DNA from: CAZAGD01 sp049699975
Lineage (GTDB): Bacteria > Desulfobacterota > SM23-61
Direction: 5' to 3'
Length of the DNA: 5,756 nt
NCBI GenBank assembly: GCA_049699975.1
Contig: JBNAWB010000216.1
Location: 1 to 5,756 of the forward strand
Translations under genes and position numbers: made by a program
Shown here: positions 4,657 through 5,756 of the stretch, piece after piece
How the letters are laid out: every line of letters begins with the position of its first letter
How positions within the stretch are numbered: position 1 is the first letter of the stretch
The notes under the pieces: model-generated
The model's input: the letters and a program-made list of their open reading frames with translations, nothing else
Databases searched by the model: none
What the model was told of the DNA's origin: nothing

Positions 4657-5326
4657 GGTAAGACTCCAAGCTGAGAGGAGATTCTTTCCTTAGCTCCATA
4701 TTAAATACTTCTTGGAAAAATTTCCCTACCAAATCTTCTATTTCTTTTAAGGGCAGTTCTTCTCCCAAAATTTTAGCCATAGAGGTTGCTCTTCGACCTG
4801 TGCCACAAGGATTGATTAAATTAAAATAATCTAAAGCTGTATTCACATTCAAAGCTAGACCATGCTTGGTGATCCAACGGGAAAGGTGAATTCCTAAGGA
4901 AGCAATTTTTTCTCCTCTTACCCAGACGCCACGCCATTTTTCAAGGCGTTCACCTTTAATTCCGAAATGGTGGAGAAGACGGATAATTACCTCCTCTAAT
5001 TGCCATACATAATCTGGAACGCTGAGACCGAAGTTACGCAGATGCAAAATAGGATAGAGAATTAGTTGCCCAGGGCCATGAAAGGTAACATCTCCTCCCC
5101 GATCAGTATAAATAACTTTAATTCCTTTCTCTTGCAGAGCGCTTTGAGAGACAATTATATTTTCTATTTTCCCAGACTTGCCAATGGTGATCACTGGAGG
5201 ATGCTGTAAAAAAAGCAGCACGTCGCTTATTTTGTCAGCAAGGCGCGCTTGGACAAGACGATTCTGCAGCCTTAAGGCATCTTCGTAATCAATTAGTCCT
5301 AAGCGAAAATAATGGGCAATCCGCAT
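4622..5326 (-). CDS. lipB: Lipoate biosynthesis octanoyltransferase
   Basis: LipB moves octanoyl from acyl carrier protein to lysines of lipoyl domains, the first step of endogenous lipoate assembly in the cytoplasm. The 234-residue protein carries HPPVITIGK (42-50), RGGDVTFHGPGQL (76-88), KIASLGIHLSRWITKHGLALNV (in two parts, 140-149 and 150-161) and INPCG (171-175). The catalytic pair is K140 and C174. ATG at 5326 is chosen because the family starts just before the RLGLIDY motif. Upstream in-frame ATGs at 5341 and 5377 lack ribosome binding sites and would add residues of non-family type. Even here the site is weak (CGGA a few bases upstream). It is the first gene of the lipB-lipA-CMD operon, overlapping lipA by 35 bases, so LipA translation is likely coupled to it. 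Confidence 0.96.
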   Translation of the reverse strand: MRIAHYFRLGLIDYEDALRLQNRLVQARLADKISDVLLFLQHPPVITIGKSGKIENIIVSQSALQEKGIKVIYTDRGGDVTFHGPGQLILYPILHLRNFGLSVPDYVWQLEEVIIRLLHHFGIKGERLEKWRGVWVRGEKIASLGIHLSRWITKHGLALNVNTALDYFNLINPCGTGRRATSMAKILGEELPLKEIEDLVGKFFQEVFNMELRKESPLSLESYLETNLATAETA

Positions 5327-5347
5327 GTTTTCCGAGATCATGATAAT

Positions 5348-5377
5348 AAAATAGCATCTATGAAAAATATAAATCAA
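5348..5377 (-). promoter_or_regulatory. Possible promoter of the lipB-lipA operon
   Basis: On the minus strand TTGATT (5372-5377) is followed after 18 bases by TATTTT (5348-5353), preceded by TGC, an extended -10. Transcription would begin near 5341, about 15 bases before the chosen lipB start, which would rule out the two upstream ATGs. Each hexamer matches consensus at 4 of 6 positions in AT-rich DNA, so this is tentative. Confidence 0.35.
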
Positions 5378-5414
5378 GAAATTATTAACTTTGTTTTTAA
5401 TCGCTCACTAAGGG

Positions 5415-5434
5415 ACGCAGATGAACGCAGATGA
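5415..5434 (+). repeat. Perfect tandem pair of ACGCAGATGA
   Basis: Two exact adjacent 10-base units lie at 5415-5424 and 5425-5434. Words of this kind (GACGCAGAT..ACGCAGAT) are recalled as dispersed intergenic repeats in many environmental genomes. It is non-coding. Confidence 0.7.
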
Positions 5435-5517
5435 AAGAAGCAGGGGGCACGGAGCGGGGAGCAAGGGGTGAAATTATTTATCGTTAGGCGCAAGGCGTGA
5501 GCGCGGAAGGGGAAAAA

Positions 5518-5552
5518 GCAAAGCGCCTAGGGCAAAGCGCTAAGCGCATAGG
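5518..5552 (+). repeat. Imperfect GCAAAGCGC...TAGG tandem
   Basis: GCAAAGCGCCTAGG (5518-5531) is followed directly by GCAAAGCGC, a TAAGCGCA insert and TAGG (5532-5552), then GCAGAGC. Related GGCGCAAGGCG and GAGCGCGG words precede it (5487-5506). It reads as a degenerate GCGC-centred microrepeat. Confidence 0.55.
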
Positions 5553-5673
5553 GCAGAGCAAAAATCGAAAAGAAGTGCTGCCGCAAGGAAGTGATGCAGT
5601 GGCGAATTTAATCAGAAAGTAAAATAAGTCAAAAATTTTTGAATTATAAAAATCTCTGTACTACATACTTGCC

Positions 5674-5756
5674 AATTCTTTAAATTTAATTAGGAAACAG
5701 AGCAAATCTCACAGAGCTCGCAGAGCGCCCAGAGAAAGGACTGTAAAATATTTTTA
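5674..5756 (+). repeat. Long direct repeat, right copy
   Basis: Same orientation as 1-83, 78 of 83 positions identical by eye; it runs off the window end. Shared core words are ATCTCACAGAGCTCGCAGAG and AGAGAAAGGACTGTAAAA. The left boundary seems clean: the match begins at AATTCTTTAAATTT, with unrelated sequence before it. The right boundary is unknown. Confidence 0.9.

Larger units (their letters stand above)
5327..5756. other. Repeat-rich, gene-free region upstream of lipB
   Basis: These 430 bases hold the likely lipB promoter and then only repeats: tandem ACGCAGATGA (5415-5434), purine-rich strings (AGCAGGGGGCACGGAGCGGGG), a GCGC-rich imperfect tandem (5486-5560), an AAAAATTTTT palindrome (5631-5640), and the right copy of the terminal repeat (5674-5756). 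The plus strand is strongly purine-rich from about 5411 to 5590. Open frames here are under 20 codons and none looks real. Confidence 0.75.

Noticed and set aside
5327..5377. Upstream lipB starts at 5341 and 5377
   Set aside because: No ribosome binding site, extra residues unlike the family, and the best promoter guess starts transcription after 5377.

Overview
The window is bacterial DNA of moderate to low GC, with Shine-Dalgarno-led genes and several families of short intergenic repeats. No gene pins down a taxon. The repeat-rich spacers (purine-rich CACAGAG/CGCAGAG-type words, tandem ACGCAGATGA, GCGC-rich strings, and a conserved 49-base hairpin element) are of a style common in genomes of uncultured anaerobic lineages assembled from metagenomes. 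The lineage is therefore left open. Both ends of the window lie in copies of the same ~83-base repeat, which suggests the window may be a whole contig broken at repeats.

Layout. Left part, plus strand: a repeat-rich leader (1-231); a tandem ACT-domain protein (232-660); a 369-base spacer carrying copy A of a modular repeat; a small secreted or membrane HExxH protein (1030-1569); a 475-base spacer with a foldable RNA or terminator region and copy B of the modular repeat; and a small retropepsin-like aspartic protease (2045-2401) with a good predicted promoter. An AT-rich terminator separates this last gene from the convergent right part.

Right part, minus strand, in transcription order: lipB (5326 to 4622), lipA (4656 to 3763, TTG start), an AhpD/CMD-fold protein without the redox cysteines (3779 to 3387), then after 180 bases an SDR oxidoreductase (3206 to 2448) with its own strong ribosome binding site and a palindrome just upstream. 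The first three genes overlap by 35 and 17 bases and so form a tight operon. LipB transfers the octanoyl chain from acyl carrier protein to lipoyl domains, and LipA inserts the two sulfurs, so the cell probably makes protein-bound lipoate for 2-oxoacid dehydrogenases or the glycine cleavage system. The CMD-fold protein's role is unknown. AhpD relatives exchange electrons with lipoyl proteins, but this one lacks the CxxC needed for that.

No CRISPR array, tRNA, rRNA, transposase or complete mobile element was seen. The most unusual items are the two intergenic elements built from the same three blocks in permuted order, each upstream of an orphan protease-like gene; the cysteine-less AhpD-fold protein in a lipoate operon; and the divergent direct repeat at the two window ends.
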